DNA of 23,899 bases. Source: JAAUQA01 sp036351435 (GTDB lineage: Bacteria; Pseudomonadota; Gammaproteobacteria; Competibacterales; Competibacteraceae). A program made the position numbers and the translations under genes. Under the pieces are notes generated by a model. The model was not told where the DNA came from. It did not search any database and saw only the letters and a list, made by a program, of their open reading frames with translations. Location of the stretch: assembly GCA_036351435.1 (NCBI GenBank), contig JAZBPA010000171.1, positions 1 through 23,899 of the forward strand, in the 5' to 3' direction. Shown in pieces: positions 13,940-20,380 of the stretch; the first letter of the stretch is position 1; every line of letters starts with the position of its first letter.

Positions 13940-15652
13940 ATGCGAATATCTCAGTTTCCCTTATCGACGCTGAAGGAAACCCCGGCTGACGCCGAGGTGA
14001 TCAGTCATCAACTGATGCTCCGCGCCGGTCTGATCCGCCGTTTGGCGGCCGGTATATATACTTGGTTACCCTTGGGACTACGTACGCTGCGCAAAGTCGA
14101 AACCGTAGTTCGAGAAGAGATGAACCGGATCGGCGCATTGGAAATGCTGATGCCGGCTGTACAACCCGCTGAACTTTGGCAGGAATCCGGTCGTTGGGAA
14201 CAGTACGGCCCTGAGCTGCTACGGTTAAAAGATCGCCATATGCGGGAATTCTGTTTTGGTCCGACCCACGAAGAGGTGATCGCTGATCTGTTGCGCCGGG
14301 AAATCAAAAGCTATCGGCAATTACCCATCAGCTACTACCAGATTCAAACCAAATTCCGTGACGAAATCAGACCGCGTTTTGGGGTGATGCGGGGGCGCGA
14401 ATTTTTGATGAAAGACGCCTATTCATTCCACGTCAGCCCGGATTCTCTGCAAACAACTTATGACGCTATGGGGCAAGCTTACAGCCGTATCTTTTCGCGG
14501 TTAGGGCTCAATTTCCGCGCTGTGCTAGCCGATAGTGGCAGCATTGGCGGCAATCAATCCCAGGAATACCATGTGTTGGCGGATTCCGGCGAAGATGCCA
14601 TTGCCTTTGCTTCGCAGGGCACCTACGCCGCTAATGTCGAATTGGCAGAAGCTTTAGCGCCTAACGATGAGCGTCCGGTTCCGAACCTGCCATTGAATCA
14701 GGTTGCGACTCCCGAGCAACACACCATCGCCGCAGTCAGTGCGTTTCTCAAAGTTAATCCGAAGCAAACTTTGAAAACCCTGCTGGTGCAAGGCAGCGAG
14801 TCGGAGGTGGTCGCGCTCTGCTTGCGGGGCGATCATGAGCTGAACAAAATCAAAGCCGAGAAACTGGCTCAGATTGCTACCCCACTAACCATGGCCAGCA
14901 CTGCGCAGATCGTTGCGGCGGCAGGCTGCAACGCAGGTTCATTAGGGCCGGTCGGACTTGAGGTGCCGATCATTGCTGATCGAGCTGCGGCGCAGCTAGC
15001 AGATTTCGTGTGCGGCGCTAATACCGATGGCACCCATCTGACCGGGGTCAATTGGGGTCGTGATCTGCCTGAACCGGTAGTTGCTGATCTACGTAATGTA
15101 GTGGAAGGCGATCCCAGCCCGGATGGACAAGGAGTTTTATCCATCGCACGTGGCATTGAAGTCGGCCACATTTTCCAACTGGGCAACAAATACAGTGCCG
15201 CCTTGAATGCCGTAGTGCTGGACGAAGACGGTCAGAGTCACCCGATGTTGATGGGCTGTTACGGTATCGGTGTTTCCCGAGTAGTCGCCGCAGCTGTTGA
15301 ACAGCATTACGATGAACTCGGCATCATCTGGCCGTTGCCCATGGCACCCTTTCAAGTGGCACTAATAGCGATCAATGCTTCGCGTTCTCAGCGTTTGCGC
15401 GAAGCCGTCGAGGCGTTGTATCAACTATTGCTGGATGCCGGCATCGAAGTACTGCTGGATGATCGGGAGGTCCGACCCGGCGTCATGTTCGCCGATATGG
15501 ATTTGATCGGTATTCCACATCGTTTGGTATTGAGTGAGCGGAAACTGGACGCTGGCCAAGTGGAATACAAGAATCGCCGGGAAGGGGATAGTGTGGAAAT
15601 TGATCAATCGATAGTGCTCGATTTTCTTCGTGAGCGTCTGAGTATTCGCTAA
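13940..15652 (+). CDS. proS: Prolyl-tRNA synthetase (bacterial type with editing domain)
   Basis: A 570-residue class II aminoacyl-tRNA synthetase that charges tRNA-Pro. Visible parts in order: catalytic N-terminus with RAGLIRRLAAGIYTWLPLG, motif 2 segment FRDEIRPRFGVMRGREFLMKDAYSFH, the inserted editing (INS) domain at roughly 225-390 (DFVCGANTDGTHLTGVNW), motif 3 MGCYGIGVSRVVAAAVEQ, and the C-terminal anticodon-binding domain with DAGIEVLLDDREVRPGVMFADMDLIGIPHRLV. Length matches the 572-residue E. coli enzyme. A GGAG lies about 12 bases before the ATG. It appears to be a single transcription unit, set off by a hairpin upstream and a DnaA-box cluster downstream. Confidence 0.97.
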   Translation: MRISQFPLSTLKETPADAEVISHQLMLRAGLIRRLAAGIYTWLPLGLRTLRKVETVVREEMNRIGALEMLMPAVQPAELWQESGRWEQYGPELLRLKDRHMREFCFGPTHEEVIADLLRREIKSYRQLPISYYQIQTKFRDEIRPRFGVMRGREFLMKDAYSFHVSPDSLQTTYDAMGQAYSRIFSRLGLNFRAVLADSGSIGGNQSQEYHVLADSGEDAIAFASQGTYAANVELAEALAPNDERPVPNLPLNQVATPEQHTIAAVSAFLKVNPKQTLKTLLVQGSESEVVALCLRGDHELNKIKAEKLAQIATPLTMASTAQIVAAAGCNAGSLGPVGLEVPIIADRAAAQLADFVCGANTDGTHLTGVNWGRDLPEPVVADLRNVVEGDPSPDGQGVLSIARGIEVGHIFQLGNKYSAALNAVVLDEDGQSHPMLMGCYGIGVSRVVAAAVEQHYDELGIIWPLPMAPFQVALIAINASRSQRLREAVEALYQLLLDAGIEVLLDDREVRPGVMFADMDLIGIPHRLVLSERKLDAGQVEYKNRREGDSVEIDQSIVLDFLRERLSIR

Positions 15653-15680
15653 GCTCTTTTCAGATTTACGAAAATACCGG

Positions 15681-15891
15681 TTATCCACAAAAGCTGTGGA
15701 TAAGTCTGTGGATAACTCTATTCGACAGCCCCTAAGTCCCCGCTACTATTGAGCAATGAACAATTTGACGGTTTTTTGAACAAAAAATTTCAGCAATACT
15801 ATCAAGGCGTTACGGATGGACGATGCGGGGTTTAGCATTAGGTGAGTCAGAGACAGGTGAGCAAAGTGGTCTGACCGGAGGCTGTGTATAA
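15681..15891. promoter_or_regulatory. Cluster of DnaA boxes in a 260-bp gene-free region
   Basis: The sequence has TTATCCACA at 15681-15689 on the plus strand and TGTGGATAA at 15695-15703 and 15707-15715, i.e. three perfect consensus DnaA boxes in 35 bp, the last two 12 bp apart. A fourth, TGTGTATAA at 15883-15891, fits the TTATNCACA consensus. An AT-rich stretch lies between (about 15756-15802). Boxes one and two also form a 9-bp inverted repeat with a 5-base loop, which could serve as a proS terminator but lacks a U tract. No dnaA, dnaN, gidA or rpmH is adjacent, so titration or regulatory use is as likely as an origin. Confidence 0.65.
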
Positions 15892-15912
15892 GTCGCCTTG
15901 ATTTAGGTCAAT

Positions 15913-16182
15913 TCAAACCACATTAAAACCGACTGGTTTCTGGAAGGCCACGGATTGCTCAACAACTTCGGTCACCTGAGCATGGGGGGGACCCTGCCAT
16001 AGCCATTCACGCAGGGTGGCGACGGCGTGTTCCTCGCCGCAAGCGAGTACTTCAACACGACCATCAGCTAAGTTACGTGCATAACCGGTAATACCCAAAG
16101 CCTGTGCTTGTTCACGGGTCGCTGCCCGAAACCACACGCCCTGAACTCTCCCGGTAACATAGCATCGTATACAGACAGCCAT
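15913..16182 (-). CDS. acyP: Acylphosphatase
   Basis: An 89-residue small cytoplasmic enzyme that hydrolyses acyl-phosphate bonds. The signature GRVQGVWFRAATREQA carries the catalytic Arg19, and Asn37 lies in GYARNLADGRVEVLACG. The C-terminal strand is VAFQKPVGFNVV. Length is standard (about 90). The ATG at 16182 has only a weak ribosome site. The gene is divergent from the WrbA-type gene with 54 bases between starts, so the two promoters must overlap. The physiological substrate in bacteria is unsettled. Confidence 0.95.
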   Translation of the reverse strand: MAVCIRCYVTGRVQGVWFRAATREQAQALGITGYARNLADGRVEVLACGEEHAVATLREWLWQGPPHAQVTEVVEQSVAFQKPVGFNVV

Positions 16183-16236
16183 ACCCTAACTCAACTGATG
16201 CAGGTTTAATGACAACAGAACCCATTATAACGCCCC

Positions 16237-16839
16237 ATGACTGAAATCTTAGTGCTTTATTACAGTCGTAGCGGAGGCACAGCAGAATTGGCCCGCTTTG
16301 TCGCCCGCGGCGTGGAAGAAATCACCGGCGCACAAGCGCGATTGCGCACAGTACCGCCAGTTTCCCCGATTTGCGAAGCAACCGCTGCTGCCGTACCCGA
16401 TGACGGTCCGCCCTATGCCGAATTAAAGGATCTCGAAGAATGCGCTGGATTGGCTTTGGGCAGTCCGACGCGCTTCGGCAATATGGCAGCTCCCATGAAA
16501 TACTTCCTGGACTGCACCGGAGCGTTATGGCTGTCAGGTGCGCTGGTTGATAAACCTGCGGCAGTGTTTACCGCCGCTGCCAGTCTGCATGGTGGTCACG
16601 AATCGACATTATTATCAATGATGTTACCCTTGCTCCACCACGGCATGCTGATGATGGGACTGCCTTACAGCGAACCCACCTTGCGAACGACCCGTAGCGG
16701 CGGCACACCATATGGCCCCAGTCATTGGTCGGGTGAGGAATCAAGTCCCCAGCTCAGTGCTGAGGAAAAACAACACTGCCGGGTACTGGGTCAACGTTTG
16801 GCCCAAACAGCAAAACGTCTTGCGCGCGATGGGCGCTAG
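16237..16839 (+). CDS. wrbA: WrbA-type NAD(P)H:quinone oxidoreductase
   Basis: A 200-residue FMN-binding protein of the WrbA family that reduces quinones by two electrons. The phosphate-binding loop is LYYSRSGGTAELAR (8-20), typical of flavodoxin-like folds. The second flavin loop is LGSPTRFGNMAAPMKYFLD (74-92). The family-typical HGGHESTLLSMMLPLLHHGM and SGGTPYGPSHWSG follow. Length agrees with the family (about 198). No clear Shine-Dalgarno precedes the ATG at 16237, so leaderless or weak initiation is possible. Its 3' end converges on the HIT gene with 19 bases between stops and no terminator seen there. Confidence 0.9.
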   Translation: MTEILVLYYSRSGGTAELARFVARGVEEITGAQARLRTVPPVSPICEATAAAVPDDGPPYAELKDLEECAGLALGSPTRFGNMAAPMKYFLDCTGALWLSGALVDKPAAVFTAAASLHGGHESTLLSMMLPLLHHGMLMMGLPYSEPTLRTTRSGGTPYGPSHWSGEESSPQLSAEEKQHCRVLGQRLAQTAKRLARDGR

Positions 16840-16858
16840 TCGCGTCCACCGTACTGGA

Positions 16859-17203
16859 TCAACCCGGGGGCCAACCCATAGGCCGACCAGCCATCAAGTG
16901 CATGTGTACATGAAAGACATCCTGGCCGCCATCGCGATTGCAGTTGATTAGGGTTCGATAACCGCTATCGGCGACCCCTAAATCGGCAGCTACTTGCTTG
17001 GCGGCTAAAAACAGCTGCCCGATCAATTCCGCATCATCCGGGATCAGATCATTAAGCGTCGGGATAGGCTTTTTAGGGATGATGACAATATGGACCGGGG
17101 CCTGAGGATTAATGTCCCGAAAGGCCAGTACCTGATCATCTTCATAGACGATGTCTGCCGGAATCTCCCGGGCAATGATTTTGGAAAACACGGTTTCGCT
17201 CAT
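16859..17203 (-). CDS. HIT family protein (HinT-like purine nucleoside phosphoramidase)
   Basis: A 114-residue histidine-triad protein. The active-site motif is FHVHMHLMAGR with His at 98, 100 and 102. The N-terminus IFSKIIAREIPA-like segment reads VFSKIIAREIPADIVYEDDQVLAFRDI, matching the HinT branch that hydrolyses aminoacyl- and nucleoside phosphoramidates. The ATG at 17203 follows AAGG with a good spacing; a GTG two codons upstream is less likely. The C-terminus (GRPMGWPPG) is usual for the group. It is separated from recR upstream by 146 bases that hold a palindromic structure. Confidence 0.93.
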   Translation of the reverse strand: MSETVFSKIIAREIPADIVYEDDQVLAFRDINPQAPVHIVIIPKKPIPTLNDLIPDDAELIGQLFLAAKQVAADLGVADSGYRTLINCNRDGGQDVFHVHMHLMAGRPMGWPPG

Positions 17204-17233
17204 ACTCACCTTCGGTTTGTGTCGATTTGCTGC

Positions 17234-17344
17234 GTTATCGACCTAGATGTTGTTATCAAGACCGTCTGCGGTAGGGATAACCGCAGTCGAGCCTATAGGG
17301 AGGTATTCACGGCGTGTCTTGATAACGATGTGCGGGCCGATAAC
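17234..17344. repeat. Imperfect palindrome of about 111 bp between recR and HIT gene
   Basis: Two 29-base arms face each other: each starts with GTTATCG and ends with GTTATCAAGAC when read inward. The inner 11 bp (17252-17262 with 17316-17326) are perfect, the outer 7 bp are perfect, and only the middle of the arms diverges. Inside, CTGCGGT (17266-17272) and ACCGCAG (17280-17286) form a second hairpin. The element fills most of the gap between the recR stop and the HIT start, so it may be a dispersed repeat, a terminator region or a leader RNA. Confidence 0.5.
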
Positions 17345-17349
17345 CCAAT

Positions 17350-17943
17350 TCAGAACTCGCGGCGACCACTAAAGGCATGGGATAGGGTACCGCCGTCAAT
17401 GTATTCAAGTTCTCCCCCTAAGGGTACGCCGTGTGCAATTCGGGTAGTACGGATACTGCGTTCACGGGCTAGATCGGCAATATAATGCGCGGTGGCTTCA
17501 CCCTCCACGGTGGGATTGGTGGCCAAGATAATCTCTTGTACCTCCCCCTCATCTAACCGGGTTTCCAGTCGATCTAAGCCCAGTTCAAGCGGGCCAATGC
17601 CATCTAACGGTGATAGATGGCCCATCAAAATGAAGTACAGTCCCCGGTAACTAGCGGCCTGCTCCACCGCCATCGCATCGGACGGCGTTTCCAATACACA
17701 TAGAATAGTGCGGTCGCGGTTCGGATTGGCGCAGAGCATACATAGTTGAGTTTCACTAAGATTACGGCACAGTTGGCAATGATCAATGCCGCTCAATGCG
17801 GCCTGCAATGTTTCGGTCAACCGTTGGGCACCTTCTCGATTCCTTTCCAACAGGTGCAATGCCATGCGCTGGGCAGATTTGGGCCCTACGCCGGGCAAAC
17901 AGCGTAACGCATCGATCAAACGGGTTAATAAAGGTGCCTGCAT
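17350..17943 (-). CDS. recR: Recombination mediator protein RecR
   Basis: A 197-residue protein that works with RecF and RecO to load RecA on gapped DNA. The helix-hairpin-helix segment LIDALRCLPGVGPKSAQRMALHLL is at 9-32. Four zinc-finger cysteines are at 56, 59, 68 and 71, and the Toprim domain starts with ILCVLETPSDAMAVE (80-94) and continues to GEATAHYIADL. Length matches family (about 200). The ATG at 17943 is chosen because residue 1 aligns with homologues; the frame running on to 18087 overlaps ybaB. It starts 10 bases after the ybaB stop, in the conserved dnaX-ybaB-recR order. Confidence 0.96.
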   Translation of the reverse strand: MQAPLLTRLIDALRCLPGVGPKSAQRMALHLLERNREGAQRLTETLQAALSGIDHCQLCRNLSETQLCMLCANPNRDRTILCVLETPSDAMAVEQAASYRGLYFILMGHLSPLDGIGPLELGLDRLETRLDEGEVQEIILATNPTVEGEATAHYIADLARERSIRTTRIAHGVPLGGELEYIDGGTLSHAFSGRREF

Positions 17944-17953
17944 TCCAGTTAAA

Positions 17954-18298
17954 CTAGAAAGGCATTTTGAAATCGCCTCCCAATCCTGGCAGGCCAGGCA
18001 TGCCGGGCAGTCCACCAGCCATACCAGAGAATTTCTCTTGCACGGTTTTTTCCACTTTGTTGACCGCGTCATTGACGGCCGCAGCAACTAAGTCTTCAAG
18101 CATGTCTTTATCATCCGCCAATAGACTGTCATCAATAGAGATTCGCCGCACTTCGTGTCGGCCACTCATGACGACTTGAACCAACCCGCCGCCGGACTCA
18201 CCGGTAATTTCTAAAAGACCGATTTCTTCCTGTGCTTTCTGCAGATTTTCCTGCAGCTTCTGGGCCTGCTTCATCAGGCCGCCTAAATTACCCTTCAT
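17954..18298 (-). CDS. ybaB: YbaB/EbfC family nucleoid-associated protein
   Basis: A 114-residue small DNA-binding protein. The N-terminal helix NLGGLMKQAQKLQENLQKAQEEI, the central beta strand TGESGGGLVQVVMSGRHEVRRISID and the second long helix LEDLVAAAVNDAVNKVEKTVQEKF are diagnostic. The tail is Gly/Pro/Met-rich (GMAGGLPGMPGLPG), usual for the family. The ATG at 18298 follows AGAGG with 10 bases spacing; the longer frame to 18334 has no support. It lies between dnaX and recR on one probable transcript and may have a role in recombination or replication support. Confidence 0.95.
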   Translation of the reverse strand: MKGNLGGLMKQAQKLQENLQKAQEEIGLLEITGESGGGLVQVVMSGRHEVRRISIDDSLLADDKDMLEDLVAAAVNDAVNKVEKTVQEKFSGMAGGLPGMPGLPGLGGDFKMPF

Positions 18299-18350
18299 AG
18301 TCGCTAACCTCTGTAGTAGTGAAAGCCCGCCCACCTGGCCGAGCAGTTAA

Positions 18351-19949
18351 TCAATCGTCATCCAGCGAAATGGAATCCGGTCGCACCTGGGCTTCGAACG
18401 TCTCACGCAGAGCCTGTACATTCGGATCTTGGTTAAGTGTTGTCCATGCTGCTTGCTGACGTTCAGCCTGATGTTGAGTGTGGCGTTCAGCCGGCGTGGC
18501 GACCGTCGATTCACCAACTTGGATCTGCAATTTCACCGGTTTGCCGATGTGGCTTTCCAGGGCGGTGCGTAAACGATCTTCGGCATTTTTAGTCTTAGTT
18601 TGGGCATAACCCGGTGCCAGAATCAAATGCAAAGAGTTGTTCTGATAACTGCGTAAACTGCAATTAAGTGCTAACTGCTGGGCCATCCCTTTCAGATCAA
18701 GCGCATTGACCAAGTCGTTCCAATCGGCTGCCGCGCGGGGTTCGGTAACGACAGGCGAGGATTGAATAGACGACTCGGAAGATGCCGGTGTAGGACTTGC
18801 GTCAGTCTGTTCGGCGTGTTCAAGCACTTGCTCAGTTTTTTGCCGCGCCGCCGGAGGGGTGTTTTGCGGTCGAAAACATAACATCCTTAACAGAATCATC
18901 TCAAAACCGCCTTTCGGTTCCGGCGCCAGCGGCAAATCGCGCCGTCCCAGCAGCGCAATTTGATAAAACAGTTGAATGTCCTCGGGGGCGATGAGCTTGG
19001 CCAATTGCTGAACGGCCTGGGTATCGAATCGTTCGGTATCAATGGCTGTTTCAGGAATCGCTTGTACTAGGGCAAGGTGTTGCAACAATGAAAGCAGTTC
19101 AGCCAATACCGCCAGATAATCCGGTGCTGTTTGTTCCAGCTCCAGAGCCACTTTCAGCAATTCATCAGCATCGGCGTGAGCCAACGCCTTGACCAGCTTA
19201 AGAACCTGACCGTGGTCAATGGTGCCCAACAGCATACTGACATCCTGCTCATTGACTTGACCGCTACCAAAGGCGATCGCTTGATCCAACACACTGAGCG
19301 CATCGCGCAAGCTGCCGTCACCCGCACGCGCCAGCAGATTTAGTGCCGCAGCCTCATGGGGAATATTGTCCTGTGTCAGCACATGAGCCAGATGCTGGGC
19401 AATCAGCTTGGTAGATAGGCTTTTGAGATTGAATTGCAGACAACGTGATAGCACGGTGACAGGCAACCGTTGCGGATCGGTGGTGGCCAATAAAAATTTG
19501 ACGTGCGGCGGGGGTTCTTCCAAGGTTTTCAACAAGGCGTTGAAACTACTCTTGGAGAACATATGCACTTCGTCGATGAGATAGACTTTGTAACGCCCAC
19601 GCGCCGGCGCGTAGGGCACATTGTCCAGCAGTTCCCGGGTATCATCGACACCGGTTCGCGAAGCGGCATCAACCTCCAGCAAATCGACAAAGCGGCCTTC
19701 GTCGATTTCCCGACAGGCGCCACACTGTCCGCAAGGTGAAGCGGAAACCCCTTGCTCACAATTCAACGCTTTGGCCAGAATACGAGCGAGCGTGGTTTTT
19801 CCCACGCCGCGCGTACCGGTGAACAAAAACGCGTGATGCAAGCGTTGCTGATCGAGCGCATTGGTCAACGCGCGTACGACATGTTCCTGCCCTACCACTT
19901 CTTGAAAAGTACGGGGGCGCCACTTGCGTGCCAGAACCTGATAGCTCAT
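18351..19949 (-). CDS. dnaX: DNA polymerase III subunits tau/gamma
   Basis: A 532-residue clamp-loader ATPase. Walker A is GTRGVGKT (45-52), four zinc cysteines are at 64, 73, 76 and 79, Walker B is LIDEVHM (124-130), and the sensor and SRC motif is LPVTVLSRC. Domains I-III end near 370. A Pro/Ser/Ala-rich linker follows (about 365-405), then a tau-specific C-terminal domain. A six-A run on the coding strand (18836-18841) sits at codons 370-372, and a -1 shift there reads Lys, Asn, stop, which would give a roughly 372-residue gamma form. The ATG at 19949 (MSYQVLARKWRP) matches homologues; the longer frame to 20006 runs into SRP RNA. Confidence 0.96.
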   Translation of the reverse strand: MSYQVLARKWRPRTFQEVVGQEHVVRALTNALDQQRLHHAFLFTGTRGVGKTTLARILAKALNCEQGVSASPCGQCGACREIDEGRFVDLLEVDAASRTGVDDTRELLDNVPYAPARGRYKVYLIDEVHMFSKSSFNALLKTLEEPPPHVKFLLATTDPQRLPVTVLSRCLQFNLKSLSTKLIAQHLAHVLTQDNIPHEAAALNLLARAGDGSLRDALSVLDQAIAFGSGQVNEQDVSMLLGTIDHGQVLKLVKALAHADADELLKVALELEQTAPDYLAVLAELLSLLQHLALVQAIPETAIDTERFDTQAVQQLAKLIAPEDIQLFYQIALLGRRDLPLAPEPKGGFEMILLRMLCFRPQNTPPAARQKTEQVLEHAEQTDASPTPASSESSIQSSPVVTEPRAAADWNDLVNALDLKGMAQQLALNCSLRSYQNNSLHLILAPGYAQTKTKNAEDRLRTALESHIGKPVKLQIQVGESTVATPAERHTQHQAERQQAAWTTLNQDPNVQALRETFEAQVRPDSISLDDD

Positions 19950-19992
19950 CTCATGCACTGAAACAACAGAGAGAATAGATGTTCGCAACCAT

Positions 19993-20108
19993 GGGTGGCG
20001 GCCCATACCAGCCGCACCCCGGCGCCCGATTTCGCCGTTACCGCTGCTCCCTTCCGGGCCTGACGGGGTTCACAGTTCGTCGTCGCGAGGGGACCGATAC
20101 AGACCACC
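19993..20108 (-). ncRNA. ffs: Signal recognition particle RNA (4.5S, small bacterial type)
   Basis: On the minus strand the conserved domain IV hairpin is clear: GTCAGGCCCGGAAGGGAGCAG, the Ffh-binding loop with the GGAA tetraloop-like apex and the asymmetric internal loop. The ends pair (GGTGG at the 5' end with CCACC at the 3' end) and give a rod of about 116 nucleotides, close to the 114 of E. coli 4.5S RNA. It sits 43 bases upstream of the dnaX start and 77 bases downstream of tRNA-Ser, a placement common in gammaproteobacteria. Ends are estimated from pairing, good to a few bases. Confidence 0.93.
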
Positions 20109-20185
20109 ATTGATCGGCTCAGCCTGAAATGCGCTGTTGTGAAATCGATCGGGTGGAGCAATGACTACACCCTAGCTATGAATGA

Positions 20186-20276
20186 TGGCGGAGAGGGAGG
20201 GATTCGAACCCTCGATACGCTATTAACGTATACACACTTTCCAGGCGTGCTCCTTAAACCACTCGGACACCTCTCC
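20186..20276 (-). tRNA. tRNA-Ser (anticodon GGA)
   Basis: A 91-nt class II tRNA on the minus strand. The acceptor arm GGAGAGG pairs with CCTCTCC, with discriminator G and an encoded CCA. The D-arm reads TCCGAGTGGTTTAAGGA. The anticodon loop is CTGGAAA with GGA at 20240-20242. The long variable arm is ATACG...CGTAT, as expected for serine tRNAs. The T arm is GAGGGTTCGAATCCCTC. It reads UCC and UCU codons. A copy of part of its D-arm stands 50 bases upstream within the predicted promoter. Confidence 0.97.
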
Positions 20277-20300
20277 GGTGTATCCACTTCGTGCGATGGC

Positions 20301-20329
20301 AATGTAAACCACTCGGACCGTGGATGCAA
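20301..20329 (-). promoter_or_regulatory. Predicted sigma-70 promoter of tRNA-Ser
   Basis: On the minus strand, TTGCAT (20324-20329) and TACATT (20301-20306) are spaced by 17 bases. The -10 box lies about 25 bases before the tRNA 5' end and is followed by a GC-containing discriminator (GCCATCGC), as expected for a stringently controlled stable-RNA promoter. The spacer contains the duplicated tRNA D-arm sequence. Confidence 0.5.
20305..20318 (-). repeat. 14-bp copy of the tRNA-Ser D-arm
   Basis: GTCCGAGTGGTTTA on the minus strand is identical to the D-arm part of the adjacent tRNA-Ser gene (20255-20268). The two copies are in direct orientation, 50 bases apart. Nothing else of a tRNA is recognisable at this site. 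Confidence 0.7.
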
Positions 20330-20380
20330 TCCTGCCCCAGTAAAATGTCCTTGTCCGTCGGGGCTGAACGGTGATCGCCA

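Noticed and set aside
20186..20318. tRNA-Ser as an attachment site of an integrated island
   Set aside because: The repeat is only 14 bp, 50 bases away, copies the D-arm rather than the tRNA 3' end, and no integrase is nearby.
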